DNA of 64,000 nucleotides from Luteimonas sp. (GCA_024707405.1 JANPZU010000001.1:496001-560000), one strand, 5' to 3'; shown: positions 12,958-23,388, numbered from the stretch's first letter. Notes: generated by a model from the letters alone, not told the origin. Numbers and translations: made by a program.

Positions 12958-13512
12958 ATGACAGGCACAATCGCCCACGGAACCACGCCCCGGATGGACA
13001 CCGCCACCGCCATGTCCCGCGACCCGCAGGACGTCTTTTCGCGACGCCTCGATGCCCACCGCGGCATCATGCTGAAGGTCGCCGCCACCTATGCCCGCAA
13101 CGCGCACGACCGGGACGACCTCGCCCAGGAGATCGCCACGCAACTGTGGCGTGCGTGGCCGGGTTACGACCCGCAGCGCAACTTCTCGACCTGGATGTAC
13201 CGCATCGCGCTGAATACCGCGATCGATTTCGTGCGCGGCAATGCACGACGCATCCGCCATTCCATCCCACTGGATGAAGCCGAACACGACGCCCCCTCCA
13301 CGCAGCCCGACCACGAAGCACAGGCCAGCCTGCGCATGCTGCACCGCTTCATCGACACTCTCGAGCCATTGAACCGGGCGTTGTTGCTGCTCTACCTGGA
13401 GGAGCGCAGCACGCGGGAAATGGCCGAAGTCCTCGGCATTTCAGAAAGCAACGTCACCACCAAGGTCAGCCGGCTCAAGCAACGCATCCGCGATCACGTC
13501 GCGACCGACTGA
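12958..13512 (+). CDS. ECF-type RNA polymerase sigma factor
   Basis: DRDDLAQEIATQLWRAWPGYDPQRNFSTWMYRIALNTAID and C-terminal sigma4 HTH. Confidence 0.9.
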   Translation: MTGTIAHGTTPRMDTATAMSRDPQDVFSRRLDAHRGIMLKVAATYARNAHDRDDLAQEIATQLWRAWPGYDPQRNFSTWMYRIALNTAIDFVRGNARRIRHSIPLDEAEHDAPSTQPDHEAQASLRMLHRFIDTLEPLNRALLLLYLEERSTREMAEVLGISESNVTTKVSRLKQRIRDHVATD

Positions 13513-13525
13513 CACAGGCACCCGA

Positions 13526-14206
13526 ATGGAGGACACGATGGAACTCGACGAACTCAAGCAGGCTTGGCAATCGCTCGGCCACAAACTCGAACGCAGTGAA
13601 GCGATCCAGTGGCAGTTGCTCCGCGACAGCAAGCTCGACAAGGTGCGCCGCAGCCTGCGCCCGCTGTACTGGGGTCAGGCGATGCAGATACTGCTCGGGA
13701 TCGGGCTGGTCGTGCTGGGCATCGCCTGCTGGTCGCGCAACGTAGATGCCACCGTGCTGTTCGCGACCGGCATCTCGGTGCATGTCTTCGGCGTGGTGAA
13801 CATCATCATGGCCGGGATCACCATGGGCCTGATCGCAGGCATCGACTACAGCGCACCCGTGGTGGCGATCCAGAGGCAGAACGCGCGCCTGCTGCGCACC
13901 TACCTGCTCAACGGCAACGTGTGCGGATTGTCCTGGTGGATCATGTGGCTGCCCGTCACAATGGCCTTCGCGGGACTCGGTCGCGTCGACCTGTCGCAAC
14001 AGGCACCGACCTACATCTGGAGCGGAATCGCCGTCAGTGCGTTGGGACTGGCCGGCACGTGGCTCTACTACCGCAGGCTGGAATCACGCGCCGCCGCAGG
14101 CGCGCAATCGCACACCACAGCCCTGCGCAAGGTGGGCGATGGTGCCGACGGCATCCGTCGCGGCCAGCGCCTGCTGGACGAAATCGCCAGCTTCGAACGC
14201 GAATGA
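13526..14206 (+). CDS. membrane protein of unknown function, directly downstream of ECF sigma factor
   Basis: 226-aa ORF, soluble N-terminus MELDELKQAWQSLG plus about 4 TM segments; 13 nt after sigma gene. Confidence 0.75.
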   Translation: MEDTMELDELKQAWQSLGHKLERSEAIQWQLLRDSKLDKVRRSLRPLYWGQAMQILLGIGLVVLGIACWSRNVDATVLFATGISVHVFGVVNIIMAGITMGLIAGIDYSAPVVAIQRQNARLLRTYLLNGNVCGLSWWIMWLPVTMAFAGLGRVDLSQQAPTYIWSGIAVSALGLAGTWLYYRRLESRAAAGAQSHTTALRKVGDGADGIRRGQRLLDEIASFERE

Positions 14207-14222
14207 CCGCATCGCGGGCACG

Positions 14223-14257
14223 ACGAAAAACGGGTGGCCATTGGCCACCCGTTTCGT
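14223..14257. terminator. bidirectional intrinsic terminator
   Basis: acgaaaaACGGGTGGCCattGGCCACCCGTttcgt between convergent genes. Confidence 0.8.
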
Positions 14258-14277
14258 TCCAGCACAGTGCCCGTGGA

Positions 14278-14766
14278 TCAGCGCAGCGTGTAGCCGCTGA
14301 CGCGCCAGACGCGGTCTTCGTCGAGACGGAACGACACCAACTCGCGGATCGGTTGCGGCTGGTTGGCGAAGGTCGTGGTCGAACTGACGTTGATATACAG
14401 CCCGGCCGGCACTTCACCGCCCTCCGCGCCCTGCGTCCGCGTCACCACCGGATTGGCCCGGCCGGTCACGGCGCCCAGCTGCGTGCGGTCGCTGGTGATC
14501 TGGCGGATGAACTCGTCCTGCGGGACGATCTGCTTCATGACCGGCGACGCACCGTCCCAGACCTCGCCGGTACGGTTGTTGTCGACCAGTTGCATCACCT
14601 GCAAGGCTGCCTGCGTCATGTCGGCATCCTGCTGCGCAAGCTGCGCGCGTTGTTCTTCGGTCAACTCAGGCTGGGCAGGTGCCGGCTGTTGCACCGGCTG
14701 CTGCGCCGCCAGCGAGGCGCAAACGGAAAAGAGCGTCGCTGCCAGCAGAAAACGAAACTTGTTCAT
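14278..14766 (-). CDS. DUF4019-like secreted protein
   Basis: Signal peptide MNKFRFLLAATLFSVCASLAAQ; DRVWRVSGYTLR C-terminus. Confidence 0.7.
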   Translation of the reverse strand: MNKFRFLLAATLFSVCASLAAQQPVQQPAPAQPELTEEQRAQLAQQDADMTQAALQVMQLVDNNRTGEVWDGASPVMKQIVPQDEFIRQITSDRTQLGAVTGRANPVVTRTQGAEGGEVPAGLYINVSSTTTFANQPQPIRELVSFRLDEDRVWRVSGYTLR

Positions 14767-14934
14767 ATTCCTCGATTGCTCCATGCATCGTGACGATGGC
14801 GGAGTGTATGACATCGCCCGTCCAGCGTGGCAAACCACCCCGCAGGCACCCTTCCACGGCATGGATTACCCTCGTCACGTCCAGCCTGCACGCGGCGTCC
14901 CGTGCAATGCATCCGGCTCCGAGGAACCTGAACG

Positions 14935-15492
14935 ATGTCCCTGCCCCTCCTCCTGACCCTCCTCGCCGCCGCCCTGCTGGTGACCTGGGTCGTGACCGTC
15001 TACAACCGGCTGGTGCGCCTGCGCAACCAGGTGCGCACGGCCTGGGCCGACATCGACGTCCAGCTGATCCGACGACACGACCTGGTGCCGCAACTGGTCA
15101 GCGCCGTCGGTGCCTATGCCGGCCACGAACGCGCGGTGCTCGAAACGGTGACCGAACTGCGGGCACAGGCGCTGGCGCAGACCGCCCCCGCGCGGCTGGC
15201 ACACGTCGAAGACCAGCTCGAACAGGCCATTGGCCGGCTATTCGCGTTGAAGGAAGCGTATCCGGATCTGAAAGCCAGCGAGAACTTCGCACAGTTGCAG
15301 CGCGACCTGGTGGAAGTGGAAGAACACCTGCAATACGCGCGCCGCTTCTACAACGGCGCGGTGCGCGACCACAACGATGCCATCCAGCGCTTCCCCGACC
15401 TGATCCTCGCCGGCCCGCTGGGATTCAAGTCCGCGGAATTCTTCGAAGCCGGCGACGCCCAGCGCGCCGCGGTGAAAGTGGAACTGCCATGA
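14935..15492 (+). CDS. LemA family protein
   Basis: YNRLVRLRNQVRTAWADIDVQLIRRHDLVPQLV and YARRFYNGAVRDHNDAIQRFPD motifs. Confidence 0.93.
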   Translation: MSLPLLLTLLAAALLVTWVVTVYNRLVRLRNQVRTAWADIDVQLIRRHDLVPQLVSAVGAYAGHERAVLETVTELRAQALAQTAPARLAHVEDQLEQAIGRLFALKEAYPDLKASENFAQLQRDLVEVEEHLQYARRFYNGAVRDHNDAIQRFPDLILAGPLGFKSAEFFEAGDAQRAAVKVELP

Positions 15493-17243
15493 CGCGCTTG
15501 TTGCCTGCCCTCGCCGCCTGCCTGCTCTTCGCCATCGTCGGCATGGCGTCCGCGCAGGCGCACGAACGCATCCTGTCCTACGACAGCGAGGTGCAGGTCA
15601 ATGCCGACGGCAGCCTCGACGTGGTCGAACGCATCCGGGTAAGCGCGGAGGGCTCCAATATCCGGCGCGGCATCTATCGCGACTTCCCCACCCGCTACAA
15701 GGATCGTTACGGCAACCGCGTGGTGGTCGATTTCGACGTCATCGGCGTCGAACGAGACGGCGTGCCGGAACCCTGGTTCACCGAGCGTCTCGACAACGGC
15801 ATCCGCGTCAACACCGGCAACGACGACTTCCTGCCGACGCCGGGCGAATTCACCTTCACCATTCGCTTCCGCACCACGCGGCAACTCGGCTTCTTCGACC
15901 ATCACGACGAGCTCTATTGGAACGCGATCGGCACGGGCTGGGATTTCCTGATCGAATCGGGCAGCGTGGTGGTGCGCCTGCCCTCGCCCGTCGACCCGAC
16001 GAAGCTGATCCTCGAAGGCTACACCGGCCAGCAAGGCAACCAGGGCAGCGAATTCCGCGCCGAAGCCATCGCCCCGGGCACGGCCCAATGGACGCTGACC
16101 CGCACATTGCATCCGCGGCAAGGCCTCACCATCGTGCTGTCGTTCCCGAAGGGCATCGTGGCCGAGCCGACGCGCGCGCAGAAGCTGTGGTGGTTGCTCA
16201 AGGACAACCGCGCGGGACTGGTCGCGCTGGCCGGATTGCTCGTCCTGCTCGCCTATTGCATCAGCCGCTGGCGCAGGATCGGTCGCGACCCCGTGGCCGG
16301 CCCTGTCGTCGTCCAGTACGACCCGCCGGACGACCTCTCGCCTGCGGCGTTGCGCTACATCCGCCGCATGAGCCACGACACCGTGTGCTTTTCCTCGGAC
16401 GTGCTGTCGCTCGCCGTCGGCGGACACCTCGCGATTGATCGCGACAAGGGCTTGCTCAAGGATCGCTGGAGACTGGACAAGGCGGGCGTGCCGGGGACAC
16501 GCACGCATGGCCCGGAGCAGGACGCGCTGTTGGACGCACTGTTCGCCGATGGCGCGAGCATCGAGCTCAAGAGCGAGAACGCGAGCAAGATGCAGAAAGC
16601 CATCGCCGCGCATGCCAAGGCGCTCGAGGGTCGTTTCAAGGGCCGGATGTTCAACATCAACGGTGGCTCGATGGCCATCGCGTTCCTGCTTGCGCTCGCC
16701 TTCTCCGCTGCCGCCATCCTGCTCGCCGCAGGCACGGGAAGTGGATTGCTGCTGGCCTTGCCACTGGTCGTGGCGATGTTCGTGGTCGCCTTCGTGTTCG
16801 CCTTCCTGATCCCCGCACCCACTCAGGAAGGCCGCCGGATGCTGGATCGGATCGAAGGACTGAAGCGCTACCTCGGCGTCGCCGAGAAGCAGGATCTGCA
16901 ACGCCTGCAAGGCCCGGGATCGGATGAACCCGCACTCGACGCCAAGCGCTTCGAGTTCCTGTTGCCCTATGCCGTCGCGCTCGGCGTCGAGGATGCGTGG
17001 ACGAAGAAGTTCACGCTAGCCGTCGGCGCGGCAGCCGCCGCGGCCGCCACGTCGGCCATCGCCTGGTACCACGGCCCCGGCGGCGGAGGAATTGGCGACA
17101 TCGGCGGTTTCAGCAAGGCCATCGGCAGCAGCTTCGCATCGCAGATCGCATCGTCTTCATCGCCACCGGGCAGTTCCTCCGGTGGCGGAGGTGGCGGTTT
17201 TTCCGGTGGCGGCGGTGGAGGTGGCGGGGGCGGCGGACGCTGA
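15489..17243 (+). CDS. DUF2207 domain-containing membrane protein with Gly-rich C-terminus
   Basis: Signal peptide, DUF2207-like domain, TM segments, terminal SGGGGGGFSGGGGGGGGGGGR; overlaps lemA stop. Confidence 0.9.
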   Translation: MTRLLPALAACLLFAIVGMASAQAHERILSYDSEVQVNADGSLDVVERIRVSAEGSNIRRGIYRDFPTRYKDRYGNRVVVDFDVIGVERDGVPEPWFTERLDNGIRVNTGNDDFLPTPGEFTFTIRFRTTRQLGFFDHHDELYWNAIGTGWDFLIESGSVVVRLPSPVDPTKLILEGYTGQQGNQGSEFRAEAIAPGTAQWTLTRTLHPRQGLTIVLSFPKGIVAEPTRAQKLWWLLKDNRAGLVALAGLLVLLAYCISRWRRIGRDPVAGPVVVQYDPPDDLSPAALRYIRRMSHDTVCFSSDVLSLAVGGHLAIDRDKGLLKDRWRLDKAGVPGTRTHGPEQDALLDALFADGASIELKSENASKMQKAIAAHAKALEGRFKGRMFNINGGSMAIAFLLALAFSAAAILLAAGTGSGLLLALPLVVAMFVVAFVFAFLIPAPTQEGRRMLDRIEGLKRYLGVAEKQDLQRLQGPGSDEPALDAKRFEFLLPYAVALGVEDAWTKKFTLAVGAAAAAAATSAIAWYHGPGGGGIGDIGGFSKAIGSSFASQIASSSSPPGSSSGGGGGGFSGGGGGGGGGGGR

Positions 17244-17315
17244 GTTCCGCCAACGCGCGCGGCTGCATGCGGCAGCCTCCGGCGGGATACGCGACAATGG
17301 CACCTCCGCATCGCC

Positions 17316-19154
17316 ATGGCAGGCCCCGTGTACCGCTGGTTCGAACGCCGCATCGATCCGTTCCCGGACGATCCTCCCGCGCAACCACCCCGCAGCCTCT
17401 ACGCGTTCTGTCGCCATTACACGCGCGGCACCGAGAAATGGCTGTTGTTGATGGCACTCACCACGGCGGGCATCGCGGTCGCCGAGCTGGCGCTTTACGC
17501 CTACGTCGGCTCGCTGGTCGACCGCCTCGGCGCGACCACGCCCGACACCTTCCTCGGCGAAGAAGGTGCGCGGCTACTGTGGATGGGCCTGCTGGTGCTA
17601 CTGGCATTGCCGCTGATGGTGGTGCTCAACTCACTGGTGCAGCACCAGACCCTGCTCGGCAATTTCCCGATGCGGATCCGCTGGAACGTGCACCGCTACC
17701 TGCTGCGGCAGTCGATGGGCTACTTCCAGGACGAGTTCGCCGGACGCATCGCCACCAAGCTGATGCAGACCTCGCTCGCCGTGCGCGAAACGGTGATCAA
17801 GCTGCTCGACATCGGCAACTACGTGCTGGTGTTCTTCATCGGCACCCTGGCCGTCGCCGCCGCCGCGGACTGGCGGATGATGCTGCCCTTCCTGGGCTGG
17901 TTCATCGCCTACGCGGTACTGATGCGGTTGTTCGTCCCCCGCATGGAACGCATCTCGCGTGCGCAGGCCGATGCGCGTTCGGCCATGACCGGCCGCATCG
18001 TCGACAGCTACACCAACATCGCCACGGTGAAGCTGTTCTCGCACTCGCAGCGCGAACAGGCCTATGCGCACGAGGCGATGGATGGCTTCCTGCAGACGGT
18101 CTACCCGCAGATGCGGCTGGCGACGTGGGTCTACGGCCTGCTGTACGCGATGAACATGGCGCTGCTGTTCGCGACCGTTGCACTCGGACTGTGGCTGTGG
18201 CACCAGGGTGCGGTGAGCGCGGGTGCGGTGGCCGTTTCGATCGCGCTGGTGCTGCGCATCCTGGGCATGTCGCAATGGATCATGTGGGAGTTGTCGGCGC
18301 TGTTCGAGAACATCGGCACGGTGCACGATGGCATCAACTCGATCTCGTTGCCGCCGACCGTGGACGATGCCCCCGGCGCACCGGCCCTGCCGCGCGTGCG
18401 CGGCGACATCCGCTTCGAAGGCGTGAGCTTCCACTACGGCAAGGCAGGCGGCGTCATCGAGGGCCTCGACCTGCACATTCGCCCCGGCGAGAAAATCGGC
18501 GTGGTCGGGCGTTCGGGTGCCGGCAAGTCGACGCTGGTCAACCTGCTGCTCCGGTTCCACGACCGCGAACGCGGGCGCATCCTGGTCGACGGCACCGACA
18601 TCGCCAGCGTGCAGCAGGACACGCTGCGCGCGCAGGTGGGCGTGGTCACGCAGGATACGTCGCTGCTGCATCGCTCGGTGCGCGACAACATCCTCTACGG
18701 TCGTCCTGATGCCAGCGAGGCCGAGATGATCGAAGCCGCGCGCCAGGCCCGCGCACACGACTTCATCCTCGAACTCAGCGACAGCCAGGGGCGCAGCGGC
18801 TACGACGCACACGTCGGCGAGCGCGGCGTGAAGCTTTCGGGCGGCCAACGCCAGCGCATCGCCATCGCACGCGTGCTGCTCAAGAACGCACCGATCCTGG
18901 TGCTGGACGAAGCCACGTCGGCGCTCGACTCCGAGGTCGAGGCCGTGATCCAGGAAAACTTCCAGCAGTTGATGGAAGGCAAGACGGTGATCGCCATCGC
19001 CCATCGCCTGTCGACCATCGCCGCGATGGATCGGCTGATAGTGATGGATCAGGGTCGCATCGTCGAACAGGGATCGCACGACGAGCTCTCCGCCGCAGGC
19101 GGGATCTATGCCCAGTTGTGGCGGCGGCAGTCGGGTGGATTCATCGACACATGA
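17316..19154 (+). CDS. ABC transporter, fused permease/ATP-binding protein
   Basis: Six-TM domain, Walker A GRSGAGKST, signature LSGGQRQRIAIAR, Walker B ILVLDEATSALD. Confidence 0.95.
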   Translation: MAGPVYRWFERRIDPFPDDPPAQPPRSLYAFCRHYTRGTEKWLLLMALTTAGIAVAELALYAYVGSLVDRLGATTPDTFLGEEGARLLWMGLLVLLALPLMVVLNSLVQHQTLLGNFPMRIRWNVHRYLLRQSMGYFQDEFAGRIATKLMQTSLAVRETVIKLLDIGNYVLVFFIGTLAVAAAADWRMMLPFLGWFIAYAVLMRLFVPRMERISRAQADARSAMTGRIVDSYTNIATVKLFSHSQREQAYAHEAMDGFLQTVYPQMRLATWVYGLLYAMNMALLFATVALGLWLWHQGAVSAGAVAVSIALVLRILGMSQWIMWELSALFENIGTVHDGINSISLPPTVDDAPGAPALPRVRGDIRFEGVSFHYGKAGGVIEGLDLHIRPGEKIGVVGRSGAGKSTLVNLLLRFHDRERGRILVDGTDIASVQQDTLRAQVGVVTQDTSLLHRSVRDNILYGRPDASEAEMIEAARQARAHDFILELSDSQGRSGYDAHVGERGVKLSGGQRQRIAIARVLLKNAPILVLDEATSALDSEVEAVIQENFQQLMEGKTVIAIAHRLSTIAAMDRLIVMDQGRIVEQGSHDELSAAGGIYAQLWRRQSGGFIDT

Positions 19155-19199
19155 GCGGCACGCACCAAGCGATCGACACGCGCCCCGAGGATCCCGCCC

Positions 19200-20336
19200 T
19201 CAGTTGATGCCAGCCCCGGAAGCAGGCGCGGCCGCAGCATCGCTGTCCGCGCCCTCGCCGCCTTCGGCAACGGTGTCGAATTCGGACAACGGGCTTTCGG
19301 CCGGGCACGACTGATCCGGGAAACCGAAATCGCGCCGCAATTCGAGCCCGCAGGCATTGAGCGCATCGAGTTCCGCATCCGGGCGCTTGCAGCGCGCGTC
19401 GAAGGCACGTGCGAAGGCATCGCGGCGGGAGACGAAATCCTCGCCGCAGCGGCGCATCAATTGCAGGCGATCCAGGTCGTCCTGCACCGGATTGATCCCG
19501 TCCAGGCCGTACTCCTGCAACTCCGCGGCAGTCAGCAGGCGCAAGCTGCGATTGGGCACTGCCATCATCAGGTCGGCGACCGCGACCGCCACGCCATTGC
19601 GTTCCAGGTAGTCGCGCACGCGGCCGTAGACGGCACGCAATTCCTTGTTGAGTTGCACGCGCGTGGTCGCGGTGGAACTCATCCTGATGATGCGGTGGAT
19701 GCCGACGCGACCACTGATCATGCGCACGTCGCCGGCGGCGAGGATGAACATGCAGGCGCTGTGGCAGACGGCGTCTTCGCGCACCCAGACCGTCCAGTGG
19801 GTTTCGGCGATGACATCGCCCGCCCGCATGGCGTCCTCGACCAGACCGCCGCTGGAATCGAGATCGAGCACGCGCTTGTCGATGCTTAATTCCTCCGCCA
19901 CCAGTGCGAGACGCTGCACCAGCGCGGTGAAGTCGGCGGCGATCTTGCCCTTGTAGCGCAGGCGCATCACGCCGCGCTCCATGCACGGCGTCAGGGCGAC
20001 GTTGAGATCCTCGTGCGCCAGCGCGTCGAGTGGCATGCCGTCACCGGCCGTGGCGTAGTCCAGGTCGCAACTCACCCAGGCCTGGCCCGATGCCAGTTCG
20101 ACCGGCGACGACCAGTCAACCGGGAGCGGCACGCCGGGCTCGGGCCTTGCCACGCCATTGGGCTGCGTGCCGTTGGCAGGCTCGACCGGCGCGGTACTCA
20201 CCGCGCCCCCTTCCTCGGGACTGGCGACTTCGACGGTTTCCGCCACTGGCGGTGCGGCGTCCTGCTGCACCTGGCAGCCGACCGCGACGAAACACAGCAG
20301 CGACGGCAGCAGGCAGCGGGCAAGCATCGGGCGCAC
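19200..20336 (-). CDS. ClpP/crotonase-like periplasmic lipoprotein
   Basis: Lipobox-like VAVGC; LDLDSSGGLVEDAMRAGDVIAE and CHSACMFILAAG motifs. Confidence 0.7.
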   Translation of the reverse strand: MRPMLARCLLPSLLCFVAVGCQVQQDAAPPVAETVEVASPEEGGAVSTAPVEPANGTQPNGVARPEPGVPLPVDWSSPVELASGQAWVSCDLDYATAGDGMPLDALAHEDLNVALTPCMERGVMRLRYKGKIAADFTALVQRLALVAEELSIDKRVLDLDSSGGLVEDAMRAGDVIAETHWTVWVREDAVCHSACMFILAAGDVRMISGRVGIHRIIRMSSTATTRVQLNKELRAVYGRVRDYLERNGVAVAVADLMMAVPNRSLRLLTAAELQEYGLDGINPVQDDLDRLQLMRRCGEDFVSRRDAFARAFDARCKRPDAELDALNACGLELRRDFGFPDQSCPAESPLSEFDTVAEGGEGADSDAAAAPASGAGIN

Positions 20337-20465
20337 GATCCTCAGGGCGTCGGCAAGGGTTCGACACCAGTGTAGTGGCGGACGCGGACGCGAGCCGAAC
20401 GCGGGATGAATCCGCCCTGCCGGCGTGCCACGGCAGGCGGACGCGGCGTCCGTCGTGCGCCGGCT

Positions 20466-22058
20466 TTACCGGGCCGCCTCCGCATCGAGGACAACAGCAA
20501 GCCAATCGCGCACGCGCTTCCACGCCACGAGGATCGGCGGATCGATCCGCACATCTGCCATGGAGGGCGCGACATTCACTTCCGCCTCAGCGGACGCGAC
20601 GGGGTGTGGCAAGGAACGCAGCGGCGATGCCACGGGCGCGGATGCACTGCCGCCCGTACCAGGCACCAGCGGCTGGTTGCCGTTCAAGCGCCGGGGCTGC
20701 GCCTGCACCGGCGACTCCAGTGCACCGATGTCGATGCGCACACCGTATTGCCGTGGCTGCTGCGTTCCGGCTGCGAGGATCGCCCGCAACGGGGGATCGA
20801 ACAACGGCAATGCCAATGGCGACGGAAACGGGAATGCCGACGGCGACAGCGGCGACGGATTGCCCGCCGACACCAGCGGACTGTCGACCCGCGGACGCAA
20901 CGCACGTTGCGCGATGCCAGTGAGCAACGGATCGCTGCCACGCAACGTGCCCGTCCATTCCGCGGGCACCGCGCCGGCGTTCGACGGCACCCAATTGTTG
21001 CTGCCGGCCACCTTGCGTCCATCGCTCCAGGGTTCGCGGCTCGAGGGCCCGCAAGACGGGGCTTCAACGTTGCTGGCGGGGTTCTCGGCCACGATCGAAA
21101 GCGCACCCGAACCGGTCTGGTGGATCAGGTTGTTGTGCATCTCGAGCGAACCGAGGCCGAGTTGCACGAGCACGGCGTTCGACGTACCGCTGCGGTCGAA
21201 GATGATCGTGTTGTTGACCAATCGCACGCGCCCCTGGCTGCGCCCGTCGAGGTCGCCGCCCAGCCGGATCGCATTGCGCCAGGTTCCGGTATGCACGATC
21301 ACGTTGCCGACCACGTCGGCATCCTCGCGTCTGAGGTTCGCGTTCCATCCCGGCTGCTGCGTCGCGCAATCCGGACCGATCAGTTCGAGTGCCTGGTAGG
21401 CCGCGCCCTCGAACCAGTTGTAATGGATCTCTGCGCGCTCGTGCCGGTTCTTCAGCAGGTTGCCGCCATTGCCGCTGTGCACGTAGTTGAAGCGCATCCG
21501 GAACACGGATCCGGGCCATGTCACTTCATCGGACTGCATGTAGATCGGGTGTCGTGACGAACCGGAACCGGCATTGCGCACTTCACTGTATTCGAGCGTG
21601 AACGATCCGGAATTCTGGTCGGCACCGAGTATCCCGTGGCCGGGGCAATCACGGATCAGGACGTTGCGGACGACGACGTCGTGGGCCTCGCTGAACAGGC
21701 AACTGCTGCTTCCACCTGTGATCTCGAAACCCTCGAACACGACATGGTTCGACTGCTGGAACTTGATCGTGTGCGTGCCACCCTGGAGCCGCGGCCTCGA
21801 ACCGCCCTGCCCATCCCAGCGGATGACCACGGGGCTGGCCGCGGTGCCGCTGTCGTTGCTGCCGACAACGATGCCGCCGTTGTAGGTCGTGCCGCCGCGA
21901 ACGAGCACCACATCACCGGGCGCCAGGTCGACCGAGCTGAACAGGCTGGACAATTGCGTGTACTGCTGGCCGGGGCCGACCGCATAGGTCGCGGCCCACG
22001 CCGCCGGACAGGCCGCCCACAACATGCAGGCAGCCAACGGTGCGCGCGCAAAACGCAT
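20466..22058 (-). CDS. secreted right-handed parallel beta-helix repeat protein
   Basis: Signal peptide MRFARAPLAACMLWAACPAAWA; HVVFEGFEIT/HDVVVRNVLIRD/VRLVNNTIIF repeats. Confidence 0.8.
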   Translation of the reverse strand: MRFARAPLAACMLWAACPAAWAATYAVGPGQQYTQLSSLFSSVDLAPGDVVLVRGGTTYNGGIVVGSNDSGTAASPVVIRWDGQGGSRPRLQGGTHTIKFQQSNHVVFEGFEITGGSSSCLFSEAHDVVVRNVLIRDCPGHGILGADQNSGSFTLEYSEVRNAGSGSSRHPIYMQSDEVTWPGSVFRMRFNYVHSGNGGNLLKNRHERAEIHYNWFEGAAYQALELIGPDCATQQPGWNANLRREDADVVGNVIVHTGTWRNAIRLGGDLDGRSQGRVRLVNNTIIFDRSGTSNAVLVQLGLGSLEMHNNLIHQTGSGALSIVAENPASNVEAPSCGPSSREPWSDGRKVAGSNNWVPSNAGAVPAEWTGTLRGSDPLLTGIAQRALRPRVDSPLVSAGNPSPLSPSAFPFPSPLALPLFDPPLRAILAAGTQQPRQYGVRIDIGALESPVQAQPRRLNGNQPLVPGTGGSASAPVASPLRSLPHPVASAEAEVNVAPSMADVRIDPPILVAWKRVRDWLAVVLDAEAAR

Positions 22059-22279
22059 GGCCGTTCTCCGTGGAAGAAAGGGGGACAGGATGCCTGCCAC
22101 GATACGATTCCCACCTGAACCGCCGCCGCGAATCGTCTCCCGAAGCGTCGAACTGTGACTGATCGCATCGGGAAAACATGCGCATCTGCACGCAGATGCG
22201 GCACCGCTTGCCGATCCGCCGCCGTTGGCCGTTCCCGGTTCCCGCCATGCCTGGCCCGCTCAGACCCGATCTCAACCAC

Positions 22280-22681
22280 TCATGCGATGCCAAGCTTGCG
22301 GGCGATTGCGAACGTCGCCACCGCCACCGCCGCACACAAGGTGGCGCCCCACGCCAGGTCGACCACGGTGACCAGCACCGGCCAGTCGCGGGTCAACGCC
22401 TGGTTGGTCAGGTCGTAGGCGGCATAGGTGACCAGTCCGAAGAACGCCCCCGCGAACAACGCATGCCGCCATGACGCCTTGTCCAGCGCAGGCTGCACCA
22501 CGAAGAACACGATGCCGGCCACGAACAGCAGGTAGAACAGGCCTGCCGCCAACCAATCGGGCTTGTCCGCCAGCAGCCAGCCGATCCGGTCGCGGTAGAA
22601 CCTGCCCGCCACCACGCCCAGCCAGAGGCCATCAAGCGCCATGAAGACCGGCAAGGCGATCAGGTAGAGCTTGAGCCACAT
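22280..22681 (-). CDS. DUF2177 family membrane protein
   Basis: MWLKLYLIALPVFMALDGLWLGVV...YDLTNQALTRDWP. Confidence 0.85.
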   Translation of the reverse strand: MWLKLYLIALPVFMALDGLWLGVVAGRFYRDRIGWLLADKPDWLAAGLFYLLFVAGIVFFVVQPALDKASWRHALFAGAFFGLVTYAAYDLTNQALTRDWPVLVTVVDLAWGATLCAAVAVATFAIARKLGIA

Positions 22682-22870
22682 GGGTGCCTCCAGCAGATGC
22701 AGATCGATGCACGGCCATTGTCGGGCCACGTGGCGTCGACGCCGCGTTAATCCTCCGCGGCCGAGGCTGTCGGTTCCACCCGCGTGTCGATCCCCGACCA
22801 TCCCGTTCGTCGCCATGGCAGGTTCCGCATCCCGGCGGGCCCTCGCCACCTTCCAGCAGGAGTCATTGCC

Positions 22871-23233
22871 ATGTCCTATTCCGACGGATTCGTCATCGCC
22901 GTCCCGACGGCCAACAAGGAGAAGTTCATCGAACACGCCCGCCAGTTCGACGTGTTGTTCCTCGAATACGGCGCCACCCGCGTCGTTGAAGCCTGGGGCG
23001 ACGATGTCCCCGACGGCAAGCTCACCGACTTCCGCCGAGCGGTGCAGGCGACCGCCGACGAGACCGTGGTGTTCTCGTGGATCGAATGGCCCAACAAGGC
23101 CACGCGCGATGCCGGCATGAAGAAGATGATGGAAGACCCGCGCATGGATCCGTCCAACCCCGACAATCCGCCGATGCCCTTCGACGGCAAGCGGATGATC
23201 TTCGGCGGTTTCTCGCACGTGGTCGAACTCTAG
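22871..23233 (+). CDS. DUF1428 domain-containing protein
   Basis: MSYSDGFVIAVPTANKEKFIEHA...GGFSHVVEL. Confidence 0.9.
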   Translation: MSYSDGFVIAVPTANKEKFIEHARQFDVLFLEYGATRVVEAWGDDVPDGKLTDFRRAVQATADETVVFSWIEWPNKATRDAGMKKMMEDPRMDPSNPDNPPMPFDGKRMIFGGFSHVVEL

Positions 23234-23388
23234 GCCTTCGTTGCCGGGGCTCAAGCTGGCGCCCCGGTCACAGTGCGCGGGATTCGCGTTGCGCGCGGTC
23301 ACATCCCGGATGGCCATGCCGTCAAGGCATGGCATCGCGTCGATGCGTGGCATCGGCGTCCCATCCACCCGACCGCGAGGACTCCTCC

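Noticed and set aside
15489-17243. Gly-rich tail as a silk- or spidroin-like secreted domain
   Set aside because: Short, and Gly-rich tails are common in DUF2207 proteins; no evidence of a separate function.
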